From Halobacteriales archaeon QS_4_69_225 (GTDB taxonomy: Archaea; Halobacteriota; Halobacteria; Halobacteriales; Haloarculaceae), in the NCBI GenBank assembly GCA_003020965.1, contig PXRL01000017.1, forward strand, positions 1-64,000: a stretch of DNA of 64,000 bases. Direction: 5' to 3'. Positions 53,399-61,853 of this stretch are shown one piece after another. Every line of letters begins with the position of its first letter. The first letter of the stretch is position 1. The notes beneath the pieces were generated by a model. That model searched no databases, had not been told where the DNA came from, and worked only from the letters and a program-made list of their open reading frames with translations. Both the position numbers and the translations under genes were made by a program.

Positions 53399-54667
53399 GT
53401 GGCCGGCGAGACACCGACGGAGACGGAGGCAGAGGCGGACGTGACGCCGGAATCGGACCCGGGGCCGGGGCCGGAGCCGGAGGCGGCGGTCGGGAGCCGC
53501 CGGGCCCGGTGGACGCTGCTGGCCGGCGCCGTCGTCGTCTCGACGGCGCTCGGCGCCTACGAGATCGTCCCCGCGAGCGTCACGCCGCTGCTGCGATCGT
53601 CGCTGGGCGTCGGCGGCGCCGAGGCGGGGCTGATCGTCGGCGTCATGTTCGGGACGGCCGTCGTCGCGAGCCTGCCGGTCGGCGTCGTCCTCGACCGGAC
53701 CAACTCCAGACACGCCGTCGCGGCCGCCATCGGGCTGCTGCTGGTCGCCGGCGTCTGGGGGTGGCAGGCCGCCCGAGCCGGCGCCTACCGGTCGCTGCTC
53801 GGCTCGCGCGTCCTCGGCGGTCTCGCCTACGTCGTCGTCTGGAACGCCGGCATCGACATCGTCGGGCGGTCGTTCGGGCCGCGGCGGCGCGGCACCGCGG
53901 TGGCGACGTTCACCGCCAGCGGCCCGGTCGGCTTCGCCGTCGGGCAGGCGACGGGGCCGCTGGTCGCCGGGGCGTTCGGCTGGCCCGCCATCTTCCCCGC
54001 CTACACCGGCGCCGCCGTCGTCGGGCTGGCGGTCTTCTGGCCGGCCAGCCGCGGCAGCGGCCGCGCGGCGGCGACGACGACCCCTGGTGCCGCCGAGCTG
54101 GCGAGCGTCCTCGGCGACCGCCGCGTCTGGACGGTCGGCGCGCTCGGCTTCATCGGCTACGCGCTGTACCTGTTCGTCAACAGCTGGGTGCCGGCATACC
54201 TGACCGACGAGCTGGGGCTGCCGCTGGCGCTCGGCGGTACGGTCGCGGCACTGTTCCCCGCCGTCGGCGTCCTCGCGCGGGCCGGCGGGGGCATTCTCTC
54301 GGACGTCCTGTTCGGCGGCCGCCGCCGGCCGGTCGTCCTGCTGTCGTTCGCGGTCGGGGCGCCGGTCGTCGGCGGCTTCACCCTCCTGCGGGCGGTGCCG
54401 CTGATCGTCGGCGCGCTCGTCGTCGCCGGGGTCGCCGTCCAGCTCTGTCTCGGGCTCGTGTTCGCCTACGTCCGGGAGCTCGTCGAACCGGCCGTCGCCG
54501 CCACCGCCGTCGCCGTCCTCACGAGCGTTGGCCTCGCCGGCGCGTTCCTCGCGCCCATCGTCGCCGGGAGCCTCATCGCCGCCGTCGGCTACCCGGCGAC
54601 CTTCGGCCTGTCGGGCGCGCTCGGCGCCGTCGGCGTTCTGCTGGCGTGGATTGCCCCGGAGCCGTGA
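53399..54667 (+). CDS. MFS transporter
   Basis: This 422-residue protein has an acidic N-terminal tail and twelve hydrophobic segments. The loop 2-3 motif reads GVVLDRTNSRHAV and the mid-protein loop GRSFGPRRRGTAVATFTASG. A second cytoplasmic GGILSDVLFGGRRRPVVLLS loop is visible. It starts with GTG. The substrate cannot be told. Its stop touches the MITE-like element that follows. Confidence 0.85.
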   Translation: MAGETPTETEAEADVTPESDPGPGPEPEAAVGSRRARWTLLAGAVVVSTALGAYEIVPASVTPLLRSSLGVGGAEAGLIVGVMFGTAVVASLPVGVVLDRTNSRHAVAAAIGLLLVAGVWGWQAARAGAYRSLLGSRVLGGLAYVVVWNAGIDIVGRSFGPRRRGTAVATFTASGPVGFAVGQATGPLVAGAFGWPAIFPAYTGAAVVGLAVFWPASRGSGRAAATTTPGAAELASVLGDRRVWTVGALGFIGYALYLFVNSWVPAYLTDELGLPLALGGTVAALFPAVGVLARAGGGILSDVLFGGRRRPVVLLSFAVGAPVVGGFTLLRAVPLIVGALVVAGVAVQLCLGLVFAYVRELVEPAVAATAVAVLTSVGLAGAFLAPIVAGSLIAAVGYPATFGLSGALGAVGVLLAWIAPEP

Positions 54668-54775
54668 TAGTGATTATTGCGGTGGTTTTCAGCATGGTGG
54701 TGAAACCAAACCTGCTTGGACTCAAAAAGTCCGAGTCTCCCGACATCGGCGGCAAGGACTCGCAATGATCACTAT
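54667..54775. mobile_element. MITE-like element with 15-bp inverted ends
   Basis: Ends ATAGTGATTATTGCG (54667-54681) and CGCAATGATCACTAT (54761-54775) are inverted copies with one mismatch and enclose about 79 nt. The interior holds two smaller hairpins (GGTTTTC/GAAACC and GGACT/AGTCC around AAAAA-like loops). It lies between two convergent genes, so it may instead be a bidirectional terminator structure. No target-site duplication is obvious. Confidence 0.6.
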
Positions 54776-54778
54776 AGG

Positions 54779-55933
54779 TCAGTACGCAGCGATGCCGGCC
54801 GCGATGCGGTCGAGCCCCTCCTCGAGGCGGTCCATCGAGTTGGCGAACGACAGCCGCAGCCGCCCCTCGCCGGCCGTTCCGAAGCCGCTGCCCGGCGCCA
54901 GCACCACCCCGTGGTCGGTGAGGAGGTACTTCGCGAACGGGAGCGACTCCGCCTCGACGTCGGGGTCGAGGAAGGCGTAGAACGCCCCCTCGGGCCGCGG
55001 CGCCGACAGCCCGTCGATGTCGGCGACCCGGTCGACGACGTAGTCGCGGCGGCGGCGGAAGGCGTCGTACATCTCCTCGAACGGCTCCTGAGGGCCGGTG
55101 AGCGCCTCGATCGCGGCGTGCTGGGCGACGCTGGAGGCACAGGCCGTCGTCGACTCCCGCACCTTCGTCGCCTGGTCGATCACCGACCGGTCGCCGGCCA
55201 GCCAGCCCAGCCGCCAGCCCGTCATCGCGTAGGTCTTCGAGCACGACCCCACCGTGAGCACGTGCTCGGGATGGCCGGTCAGCGCCGCGATCCCCTGCGG
55301 CTCGCGGTCGTAGGTCAGCCCGGCGTACACCTCGTCGGCGACGACGTAGGCGCCGTGGTCGGCCGCGGCCTCGACGACCGTCCGGATCTCCCCGGGGTCG
55401 TATACCCGGCCGGTCGGGTTCGAGGGCGTCGTCAGCACGACCGCCCCCGTCTCCGGGCCCATCCGGGCGGCCAGCCGGTCACCGTCGAGGGCGAACCCCG
55501 TCTCGGCCGGCATCGGCACCTCCACCCCGCGGCCGTCCGCGAGAAACGCCTGCGTCTCGTAGTTTGGCCAGGCCGGCCCCGGGTACAGCAGCTCCTCGCC
55601 GGGGCCGACCGTCGCCAGCGTCGCCAGGTGCAGCGCCTCCATCCCGCCGACGGTGACGAGAATCTCGTCGACGTCGTGTTCGACGCCGTAGTCGGCGGCC
55701 ATCGCATCGCGGATGGCCCGCCGACACGCCGGGGTGCCCGCGTTCGTCGTGTAGTGGGTCGCGCCGCCGCGGGCCGCCTCCGCCGCCGCGTCGACGACGC
55801 GGTCGGGTGTGTCGAAGTCCGGCTCGCCCACCTCCAGCCGGACCAGCTCGCGGTCGGTCTCCTCGGCCAGGTCGTACATGACGCGGATGCGGGACCGCTC
55901 GGCCCGCCGGACCCGCTCGGTCGGCTCGTGCAT
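54779..55933 (-). CDS. Class I/II aminotransferase, aspartate-type
   Basis: This 384-residue PLP enzyme has TPSNPTGRVYDP, VADEVYAGLTYD, the PLP Lys in GSCSKTYAMTGWRLGWLA and an Arg in the C-terminal GEGRLRLSFANSMD that binds substrate carboxylate. The ATG at 55933 starts MHEPTERVRRAERSRIRVMY. The amino donor is unknown; aspartate aminotransferase is the nearest class. Confidence 0.9.
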   Translation of the reverse strand: MHEPTERVRRAERSRIRVMYDLAEETDRELVRLEVGEPDFDTPDRVVDAAAEAARGGATHYTTNAGTPACRRAIRDAMAADYGVEHDVDEILVTVGGMEALHLATLATVGPGEELLYPGPAWPNYETQAFLADGRGVEVPMPAETGFALDGDRLAARMGPETGAVVLTTPSNPTGRVYDPGEIRTVVEAAADHGAYVVADEVYAGLTYDREPQGIAALTGHPEHVLTVGSCSKTYAMTGWRLGWLAGDRSVIDQATKVRESTTACASSVAQHAAIEALTGPQEPFEEMYDAFRRRRDYVVDRVADIDGLSAPRPEGAFYAFLDPDVEAESLPFAKYLLTDHGVVLAPGSGFGTAGEGRLRLSFANSMDRLEEGLDRIAAGIAAY

Positions 55934-56044
55934 GACCGTTCCTGCGGCGGCAGCGACTAAAGCCGTCCGGCGGCGGAACCGCCGTGCCACGGCTGTCGGG
56001 TTCGTTCCGTACGATCGGGCGCTGAATCCGCGCGACAGCGGGAA

Positions 56045-56053
56045 AGTTTAAAT
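56045..56053 (+). promoter_or_regulatory. TATA box of the NhaC-like gene
   Basis: AGTTTAAAT lies about 29 nt before the ATG at 56078. It argues for that start over the upstream ATG at 56057, which would lie before the expected transcript start. Confidence 0.65.
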
Positions 56054-56077
56054 ACGATGATTCTGATTTGTTCCCGT

Positions 56078-57763
56078 ATGTCGGAGTACGGCCTCCTGTC
56101 GCTCGTGCCGCCGCTGCTGGCCATCGCGCTCGCGATCGTCACCCGGAAGGCTGTACTGTCGCTGTTCGTCGGCATCTGGTCGGGCGGCATCATCGCCACC
56201 GGCGGGCTCGGACTGCAGCGGGCGTTCGAGTGGATCTTCTACGGCATAGCCGGCCGGGACGCGGAGATTTTCCACGTCCGCATCCTCGCGTTCACGCTGC
56301 TTTTGGGGTCGGCGGTGGCGATGATCTGGCGGCTCGGCGGCTCGCGTGCGGTCCGGAACTGGGCCATCGAGCGGGTCCAGACCAAACGCGGCGCCGGCGT
56401 CGCCGCCTGGGTTCTCGGGCTGGTGCTGTTCTTCGACGATTACGCCAACACCGCCATCGTCGGCAGCACGATGAAGGACATCTCCGACAACGTCAACATC
56501 TCCCGGGAGAAGCTGTCGTATCTCGTCGACTCGACGGCCGCGCCGGTGGCGACCCTCGCGATATCGTCGTGGGTCGCCTTCCAACTGGGCATCATCCGGG
56601 GCGCCTACGACGGCCTCGGGCTGTCCGAGGAGCAGACGCCGGGAGCCTTCGAGGTGTTCCTCGCCTCGATTCCGTACAACATGTACGCCATCCTGGCGAT
56701 CGCGATGGTGGGCATCGTCGTCCTGAGCGGCCGGGACTACGGCGAGATGCTCGGCGCCGAACACCGCGCCGCCGAGACGGGGAAGCTGACCCGCGACGAC
56801 GCCCAGCCGATGCAGGACGTCGAGGCCGAACTCGGCGATCAGCACACCGACGATCCCCGGCTCGCGTCGTTCGTCCTCCCGATCGTCGTCCTGGTATCGG
56901 TCACCGTCGGCGCGGCGCTGCGCTCCGGCGGCCTCTCGGCGGTGGCGCTGCTGGAGGCGCTGGCCGGCGGCCGACTCGGCGCCGTCGGCGACCAACTGTA
57001 CGCCGCGGTCACGGGCGCCAGCTACGCGCCGGCGCTCGTGCTCGGCTCCTTCGCGATGGTGGCGACGACGTACGTCCTCGGCTACGCCTACGGCACGCTG
57101 TCGCTGAGCGAGAGCGTCGACACCACCATCGACGGCTTCGGCATCATGCTAACCGCCGCTATCATCCTCGTGCTGGCCTGGGGCATCGGCAACGTCGTCG
57201 CCCCCGTCGAGAACGACAGTCCCGTCCCCGGCGGCCTCGGCACGGGCGAGTACGTCGCCGGAATCGTTCAGGACGCCTCGCTGGCGGCGGAGATACTCCC
57301 CGTCGTCGTGCTGTTCACCGCCGCCTTCGTCGCCTTCTCGACCGGCAGCGCCTGGAGCACGATGAGCATCGTCACGCCCGTCGCCATCCCCGTCGCCTGG
57401 AACCTCACGGAGAGCCACACGATGGTCGCGGTGATGGTCGGGATGATCTTCTCCGGCGCCATCTTCGGCGACCACTCCTCGCCCATCTCCGACACGACCG
57501 TCCTGTCGTCGACGTTCACCGGCGCCGACCTCGTCGACCACGTCCGCACGCAGTTCTACTACGCCGTCACCGTCGCGATGGTGACCGCCGGGCTGATGCT
57601 GGTGTGGGGGTTCACCCGGATCTCCCCGTTCGTGCTGCTGCTGGCCGGCGTCTTCGCGCTGGTCGGCCTCGTCTACGGGCTCTCGACGCTGGACGCCCGC
57701 CGCCGCGGCATCGATCCCGAGTCGACCCGGACGACCGGCGACGTCGCCCTGAGCGACGACTGA
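56078..57763 (+). CDS. NhaC-family Na+/H+ antiporter-like protein
   Basis: This protein of 561 residues has about 12 hydrophobic segments and NhaC-family features: GLVLFFDDYANTAIVGSTMK, KLSYLVDSTAAPVATLAISS, FSTGSAWSTMSIVTPVAIPV and GAIFGDHSSPISDTTVLSST with conserved Asp residues. It probably exchanges Na+ for H+, or transports a related ion or organic acid. The start at 56078 fits the TATA box. Confidence 0.88.
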   Translation: MSEYGLLSLVPPLLAIALAIVTRKAVLSLFVGIWSGGIIATGGLGLQRAFEWIFYGIAGRDAEIFHVRILAFTLLLGSAVAMIWRLGGSRAVRNWAIERVQTKRGAGVAAWVLGLVLFFDDYANTAIVGSTMKDISDNVNISREKLSYLVDSTAAPVATLAISSWVAFQLGIIRGAYDGLGLSEEQTPGAFEVFLASIPYNMYAILAIAMVGIVVLSGRDYGEMLGAEHRAAETGKLTRDDAQPMQDVEAELGDQHTDDPRLASFVLPIVVLVSVTVGAALRSGGLSAVALLEALAGGRLGAVGDQLYAAVTGASYAPALVLGSFAMVATTYVLGYAYGTLSLSESVDTTIDGFGIMLTAAIILVLAWGIGNVVAPVENDSPVPGGLGTGEYVAGIVQDASLAAEILPVVVLFTAAFVAFSTGSAWSTMSIVTPVAIPVAWNLTESHTMVAVMVGMIFSGAIFGDHSSPISDTTVLSSTFTGADLVDHVRTQFYYAVTVAMVTAGLMLVWGFTRISPFVLLLAGVFALVGLVYGLSTLDARRRGIDPESTRTTGDVALSDD

Positions 57764-57789
57764 CCGCCGGGCCGCTGGGTTCGGCGAAT

Positions 57790-58265
57790 TTACGCACCGA
57801 GCGCCCGGTCAGTCCCGTTCGGTGCCGAATACGACTGGACTCGTGCCACCACGATCTCCGAGTCGAACCTGACGAGCCGGTAGCTCTCGGCGTCGAGCCC
57901 GCGGAAGGTCTCCGGCCACGCCTCGCGGTCGTCGCCGGGGTACCTCTCGAACAGCCGGCCGGCCCGCCGGCGGTCGTACGGCCACAGCGTCGCCTCACCC
58001 CGCATCCAGACGTGTTCGACCCGATCCGACCCGTCGCCGGCTCGAAGTCGACGATTGCGACGGCCGTCTTCGGGTACTCCTGCACCCGCCCCGAGTACGA
58101 CCGGCCGTCCAGCCGCGCGACGTCCCAGGCCGCGCCGTTCTCCCGTAAGAACCACAACGGTGAAACTCGCGGCCCCTCGCCGGAGCGCTGGGCGAGAGCA
58201 CAGGACAGCCGCCGGGCGAGGAACTCGTCCAGCGCCATCTTCAAGCCGTCCTCGACGATTTTCAT
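57790..58265 (-). pseudogene. Frameshifted PPOX-like flavin protein
   Basis: From ATG 58265 the frame reads a PPOX-like start (RLSCALAQRSGEGPRVSPLW, YPKTAVAIVDFEP). At about 58036-58041 the remainder (DRVEHVWMRGEATLWPYDRR to VVARVQSYSAPNG) is found one frame over, ending at 57790. One additional G in the CCGGCGACGGG stretch would restore a protein of about 158 residues. It is either a sequencing error or a young pseudogene. Confidence 0.8.
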
Positions 58266-58331
58266 ACCGGGCGGTCATGGACGGCCAGGTAATACGGTGC
58301 GGCGGACGCGCGGCTGGAGGAGGCGAACGTC

Positions 58332-58359
58332 GGAGGAGTAGTCCCGGCTGGATTCGAAC
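58332..58359 (-). repeat. tRNA-Gln 3'-end fragment
   Basis: On the minus strand GTTCGAATCCAGCCGGGACT followed by ACTCC matches the 3' end and flank of tRNA-Gln 90 nt away (GTTCGAATCTTCCCGGAACT, ACTCC). The T-stem 5' half is not complementary, so it is not a functional tRNA. The CGGGACTA end is what I expect of a TTG-anticodon tRNA-Gln. It may be an attachment-site scar or a decayed tandem tRNA. Confidence 0.7.
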
Positions 58360-58428
58360 GCAGGAGTTCACAATTTCGGGAGAAACGGCATACAGAAGCC
58401 GCTCTGTAAGGATTGAGCATCGAAGGAG

Positions 58429-58501
58429 TAGTTCCGGGAAGATTCGAACTTCCGTCGAAGCCCCCAGAAGGCTTCAGGATTGGCCACTACCCTACGGAAC
58501 T
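58429..58501 (-). tRNA. trnQ: tRNA-Gln (anticodon CTG)
   Basis: AGTTCCG at the 5' end pairs with CGGAACT, followed by discriminator A. The anticodon stem-loop AAGCC TTCTGGG GGCTT gives anticodon CTG. The T-arm GGAAG TTCGAAT CTTCC is perfect. The gene is 73 nt, without intron or encoded CCA. It borders the accessory region on its left side. Confidence 0.96.
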
Positions 58502-58532
58502 GCGCTACACACAGTACGAGGCCGTTCGATCA

Positions 58533-59423
58533 CTAAACGCTATCGGTTTCTCCGGGGTCCGGAGGTGCTGGAATGTCAGCCTCGCGGTGGCAGTTCGCAC
58601 ATAGGACGACGCACTTACGTATCTCAGCGTAAATCTCGCACAGCGATCGGCCGAACGATACCATGTGGGATATCTCCATCTCCTTGTCCGTCTCGTGGTG
58701 GAAGTCCAGACAGGCGGGATGGGCGGCGCCACAGCGTCGACAACCATTGCTGTCGCGCTTGTAGGCGGCAACCCATCGCCGACGCTCGGTCCGACGTTCT
58801 CGCTTCGACGGTTCCTGGACTTCCCGCGGACGGTCCGGCCACGAGGGGAGGTGCTCCGGGTCGGGACCGTCGTAGTGTTCCTTCCGGTGACAGTTGACGC
58901 AGAGAGGAATGCAGCGGTCGACCTCCTCGAGAACCCGCTGCTTCGAGTAGCCGTCCGCTATCATCTTCGAGACCGCGTGTTCCTTCTCGCCGGTGTGGTG
59001 AAAGTCGAGCGCCCGCGGTCGCCCCTCCCCGCAGCGGGTACACTCGACTTCGTCCCGTTTGAACTCGTAGAACCACCGCTGTAACCGCGCCCGACGCTCG
59101 TCTTTCACCTCGATTCGGTGCTCGCGGCGTTTGTAGTACCACCGCTGCTGGGCGGTGAGGTCCTCCCAGACGTAGCCATCCGGCAGCGCGACCCCGTCCG
59201 GCTTCGGTTGTATCTTCATGCCGCCCTCTCGGCCCCCGTCGCTTCTGGTGTACGTCTCCAGACCCGCAAGCGCCTTCGCCTCGTTCCATCCCCCGACGAG
59301 CCGAACAATGGTCGTCGAGGACGGCCGGATGTCGAGCTCTTCGTACTCCGTCTTCGTCGGCGACTCGCCCAACCGTCGGGCGGCCTCCCGGAGCGCCGCG
59401 ATGCACTCCGCCTCGGTGACCAT
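58533..59423 (-). CDS. HNH protein with homing-endonuclease-associated repeat
   Basis: This protein of 296 residues begins with a homing-endonuclease-associated repeat (CIAALREAARRLGESPTKTE then LVGGWNEAKALAGL). It carries two zinc-finger/HNH-like modules: CTRCGEGRPRALDFHHTGEK with CVNCHR, and CRRCGAAHPACLDFHHETDK with CANCHR. The two modules suggest duplication. A TATA-like AGTTTTTCTG near 59448 is about 25 nt before ATG 59423. Its place beside a tRNA gene is typical of mobile or integrated DNA. Confidence 0.85.
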   Translation of the reverse strand: MVTEAECIAALREAARRLGESPTKTEYEELDIRPSSTTIVRLVGGWNEAKALAGLETYTRSDGGREGGMKIQPKPDGVALPDGYVWEDLTAQQRWYYKRREHRIEVKDERRARLQRWFYEFKRDEVECTRCGEGRPRALDFHHTGEKEHAVSKMIADGYSKQRVLEEVDRCIPLCVNCHRKEHYDGPDPEHLPSWPDRPREVQEPSKRERRTERRRWVAAYKRDSNGCRRCGAAHPACLDFHHETDKEMEISHMVSFGRSLCEIYAEIRKCVVLCANCHREADIPAPPDPGETDSV

Positions 59424-59463
59424 GCACCGGTTGCCCACTCCTTCACAGAAAAACTCTGGCCGA

Positions 59464-59892
59464 TCACCCCTGGACGGTCGCCTCGCGTTCGAGTTCGTCG
59501 AAGACCTCGCGCACCCGTCGCTCGATCTCGTCGCGGATCTCCCGGACGCGATCGAGGTCTGCGCCGTCGGGGTCCGGCAGCGCCCAGTCGCGGACGTCCG
59601 TGTCGGCGTCCAACTCGAGCGTCGAACAGCCCATCGTGGCGACCAGCCGGCAGGACTCCAGCATGTCGGTCGGGATTTCGCGCGGTTCCCGTCCGGAGAG
59701 GTCGATTCCGCGCTCGTCCATGACCTCGACGACTTCGGGATGGACGGCGTCGGCGGAGTCGGTGCCGCCGGTCACCACCTCGACGTCGAGGTCCTGGCGG
59801 TCGGCCTCCCGGCGGGCGAAGGCCGCCGATATCTGGCTTCGGCCGGCGTTCTGGACGCAGACGAAGGCCACTCGCGGCGCGTCGGACTCCAT
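59464..59892 (-). CDS. Low-molecular-weight phosphatase/arsenate reductase-like protein
   Basis: This 142-residue protein has the LMW phosphatase P-loop VCVQNAGRSQISAAFARR (CxxNxxRS) and the Asp loop WALPDPDGADLDRVREIRDE. Thioredoxin-coupled ArsC enzymes share this fold. Two later Cys (ESCRLVATMGCSTLELDADT) could form the disulfide relay of an arsenate reductase. It follows the YqcI/YcgG gene 72 nt downstream on the same strand, so it may or may not belong to that operon. Confidence 0.82.
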   Translation of the reverse strand: MESDAPRVAFVCVQNAGRSQISAAFARREADRQDLDVEVVTGGTDSADAVHPEVVEVMDERGIDLSGREPREIPTDMLESCRLVATMGCSTLELDADTDVRDWALPDPDGADLDRVREIRDEIERRVREVFDELEREATVQG

Positions 59893-59964
59893 ATCGGCCT
59901 TCTCGTCGACCGGGGGAGAAGGGGACTCCGAAGACGGCAGGGCCCGAGACCGACGACGGACTCA

Positions 59965-60711
59965 CTACCGCACGTCCATCTCGAAGGGCAGCTCGCTGAG
60001 ACTCTCCTCGTTCGATGTCGGGGGGAGATACTGTTTCCACTCCCGAGCGGCGGGATCGCCGTAATCTCCGATGTCGGGATGGGGATCGACGTCGTCGTAG
60101 TCCGCCAACCGGTCTCTGATGATCGAACGGGCCTGCATGCCTTCCGTCGTGTCGCCGGTGATGTCGTCGAGTGTTCCGCGTGGCTGGATCGTCATCTCCA
60201 GTCCGTCCGGGGTGTGTCTGCTCTTTCGATCCGTGTAGAACGGCGCACGTCCGACGACGAACATCGGTTCCCCGGCAAAGCAGAACTCCCATTCGGGATC
60301 GTCGGGGTCCGTGGGGACGTCGCTCGGCCACGGCTCCGGGTCCCGGTGATGAAGGAACTCGAGAACGCTCCAGAAGCGGTCGCGGTACTCCGCTTCACTC
60401 CGAACTCCGTCCGGAGGTTCGAAAAACACCACGAGCGTCGTCCGATCGGCTATCGACCGATACCGTTCGAGGTACTGTCGCAATCCCTCTCGCAGTTTCA
60501 AAAGCGCATCGCGGTCGCGAGCGTCCCCGGCGAAGAGGTACCGGGCGGTGTCGCCGCGTTCGGCCTCGACCGCGAAGTAACACGGATATGGAGTCTCCCG
60601 CATCGTCTCCCTGAACGTGAGATACCGCTGTTTCTTCCACCCGAACAGCTCTCCGGTCTCTATCGCGTCCGTCAGTTCGATCTGATCGAACAGGAGGCCT
60701 GCGTCATTCAT
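59965..60711 (-). CDS. YqcI/YcgG family protein (GntA-like), copy 2
   Basis: This 248-residue protein shares family blocks with the paralogue at 40517: [50 protein letters not shown] and DPHPDIGDYG. A Cys in copy 1 (PTCRAPFY) is replaced here by Gly. The family includes the heme-dependent N-hydroxylase GntA. Its ATG lies 8 nt inside the 3' end of the APS kinase fusion gene, tying it to the sulfation operon. Confidence 0.82.
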   Translation of the reverse strand: MNDAGLLFDQIELTDAIETGELFGWKKQRYLTFRETMRETPYPCYFAVEAERGDTARYLFAGDARDRDALLKLREGLRQYLERYRSIADRTTLVVFFEPPDGVRSEAEYRDRFWSVLEFLHHRDPEPWPSDVPTDPDDPEWEFCFAGEPMFVVGRAPFYTDRKSRHTPDGLEMTIQPRGTLDDITGDTTEGMQARSIIRDRLADYDDVDPHPDIGDYGDPAAREWKQYLPPTSNEESLSELPFEMDVR

Positions 60712-61591
60712 TCGTACGGTGTCGGCGGGACCCGTTCGCTCCCAGGTGCTGTCCGGCGATGAGTTCGCTCTTCTCGTACTTCTCGCGGGTCTCCGTTCCA
60801 CTGATTTCTGCCACCTCCTGGGGGACCGAGACGACGGAGTAGCCGACGTCGCGCCCGATGGCCACGGTGTCGACGTCCGGGAGTATCACCGTCTCGACGT
60901 TCGGGTGGTCCTCGTAGACGTTCTCGATGAGTTCTCTGCGCTCCTGGGCCGTGAGAGGGTTCTTCTCGCCGAGTTCCGTGTCGCGGATCGCGATGACGAC
61001 GCGCTTGCCGTTGTCCGCGGCGGAGTCGATGATGGTGCGGTGGCCGTCGTGGAGCGGTTGCCAGCGACCGATGAACACGTGGCTCGGCTCGAACTTGCGG
61101 TCGAGCTCCGCGTTGATTCGCTTTATGTTCGCTTCCTTGGAGTGTGTCGCCGTTCGGACTTCGACCTCGACCTCCGGTCTCTCGGGTTCCTCGAACGGCG
61201 CGTCGATACCGGTGAACCCCTCGATTTCGCCGTTGCGAGCCCGTTCGTACATCCCCTTCACGTCGCGTTGCTCGCACACTTCGAGGGGTGCGTTGACGTA
61301 CACGAACGAGACGTTCTCGAGTGACTCGGCGATCAGCTCTCGCTGGGACCGGTACGGGGTGATGAACGACGCGACGACGTCGAACCCCTGGTCGTTCAGC
61401 GCCCGGGCGACCCCGGCGGCCCGTCTGAGGTTTTCGGTCCGATCCTCCTTGGAGAATCCGAGGTCCGAGTTGAGGGTGTCCCGGAGGTAATCCCCGTCGA
61501 GGTGGACCGTCTTCGGACCGATCAGTCCCTCGGCGAGCGTCGTCTTTCCGGAACACGGCAGACCGAACAGCCAGGTAGTCGTGCCGATCAT
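60704..61591 (-). CDS. APS kinase fused to a nucleotidylyltransferase
   Basis: This 295-residue fusion has a full APS kinase domain (residues 1-165): P-loop FGLPCSGKTTLAEGL, LDGDYLRDTLNSDLGFSKED, SFITPYRSQRE and KGMYERARNGEIEGFTGIDA. The second domain has the HxGH-type motif FIGRWQPLHDGHRTIIDSA and ISGTETREKY, as in NMN/pantetheine adenylyltransferases and ATP sulfurylase relatives. It could supply PAPS, or also activate another substrate. The ATG overlaps the small upstream gene by four bases. Confidence 0.88.
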   Translation of the reverse strand: MIGTTTWLFGLPCSGKTTLAEGLIGPKTVHLDGDYLRDTLNSDLGFSKEDRTENLRRAAGVARALNDQGFDVVASFITPYRSQRELIAESLENVSFVYVNAPLEVCEQRDVKGMYERARNGEIEGFTGIDAPFEEPERPEVEVEVRTATHSKEANIKRINAELDRKFEPSHVFIGRWQPLHDGHRTIIDSAADNGKRVVIAIRDTELGEKNPLTAQERRELIENVYEDHPNVETVILPDVDTVAIGRDVGYSVVSVPQEVAEISGTETREKYEKSELIAGQHLGANGSRRHRTNE

Positions 61592-61734
61592 CGGTTGCGC
61601 TTTCCTCCGTCTCCTCCAGGAAAAGCGGACGCGCCCGTATCGCCCGCGCCCGCGCTCTCGCCCTCGCCGATGGTAGCGGGTTCGACCCGATGCGGTTCGA
61701 CCGTCGACGCCGCGTTCGATGTGCTGTCTGACAT
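61588..61734 (-). CDS. Small disordered protein coupled to the APS kinase gene
   Basis: This 48-residue acidic, low-complexity protein starts SDSTSNAASTVEPHRVEPAT and ends GGDGGKRNR. An SD-like GAGG precedes the ATG by about 7 nt. Its stop overlaps the APS kinase ATG (ATGA). The frame is open back to an ATG at 61863 that overlaps the sulfotransferase stop, giving a 91-residue alternative with an Arg-rich start. Function unknown; a carrier or substrate role is only a guess. Confidence 0.5.
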   Translation of the reverse strand: MSDSTSNAASTVEPHRVEPATIGEGESAGAGDTGASAFPGGDGGKRNR

Positions 61735-61853
61735 GGGTATCGCCTCGTTTTGCCGTGCTCGTGCGGTTCGTCCTCGTCGGATCGTCGGCCGCTGCCGCAT
61801 CTGCACCGACCGGCGTGCGTCCTCGCCGCCGCCGCGGGCCGGTGTCGCCTCGC

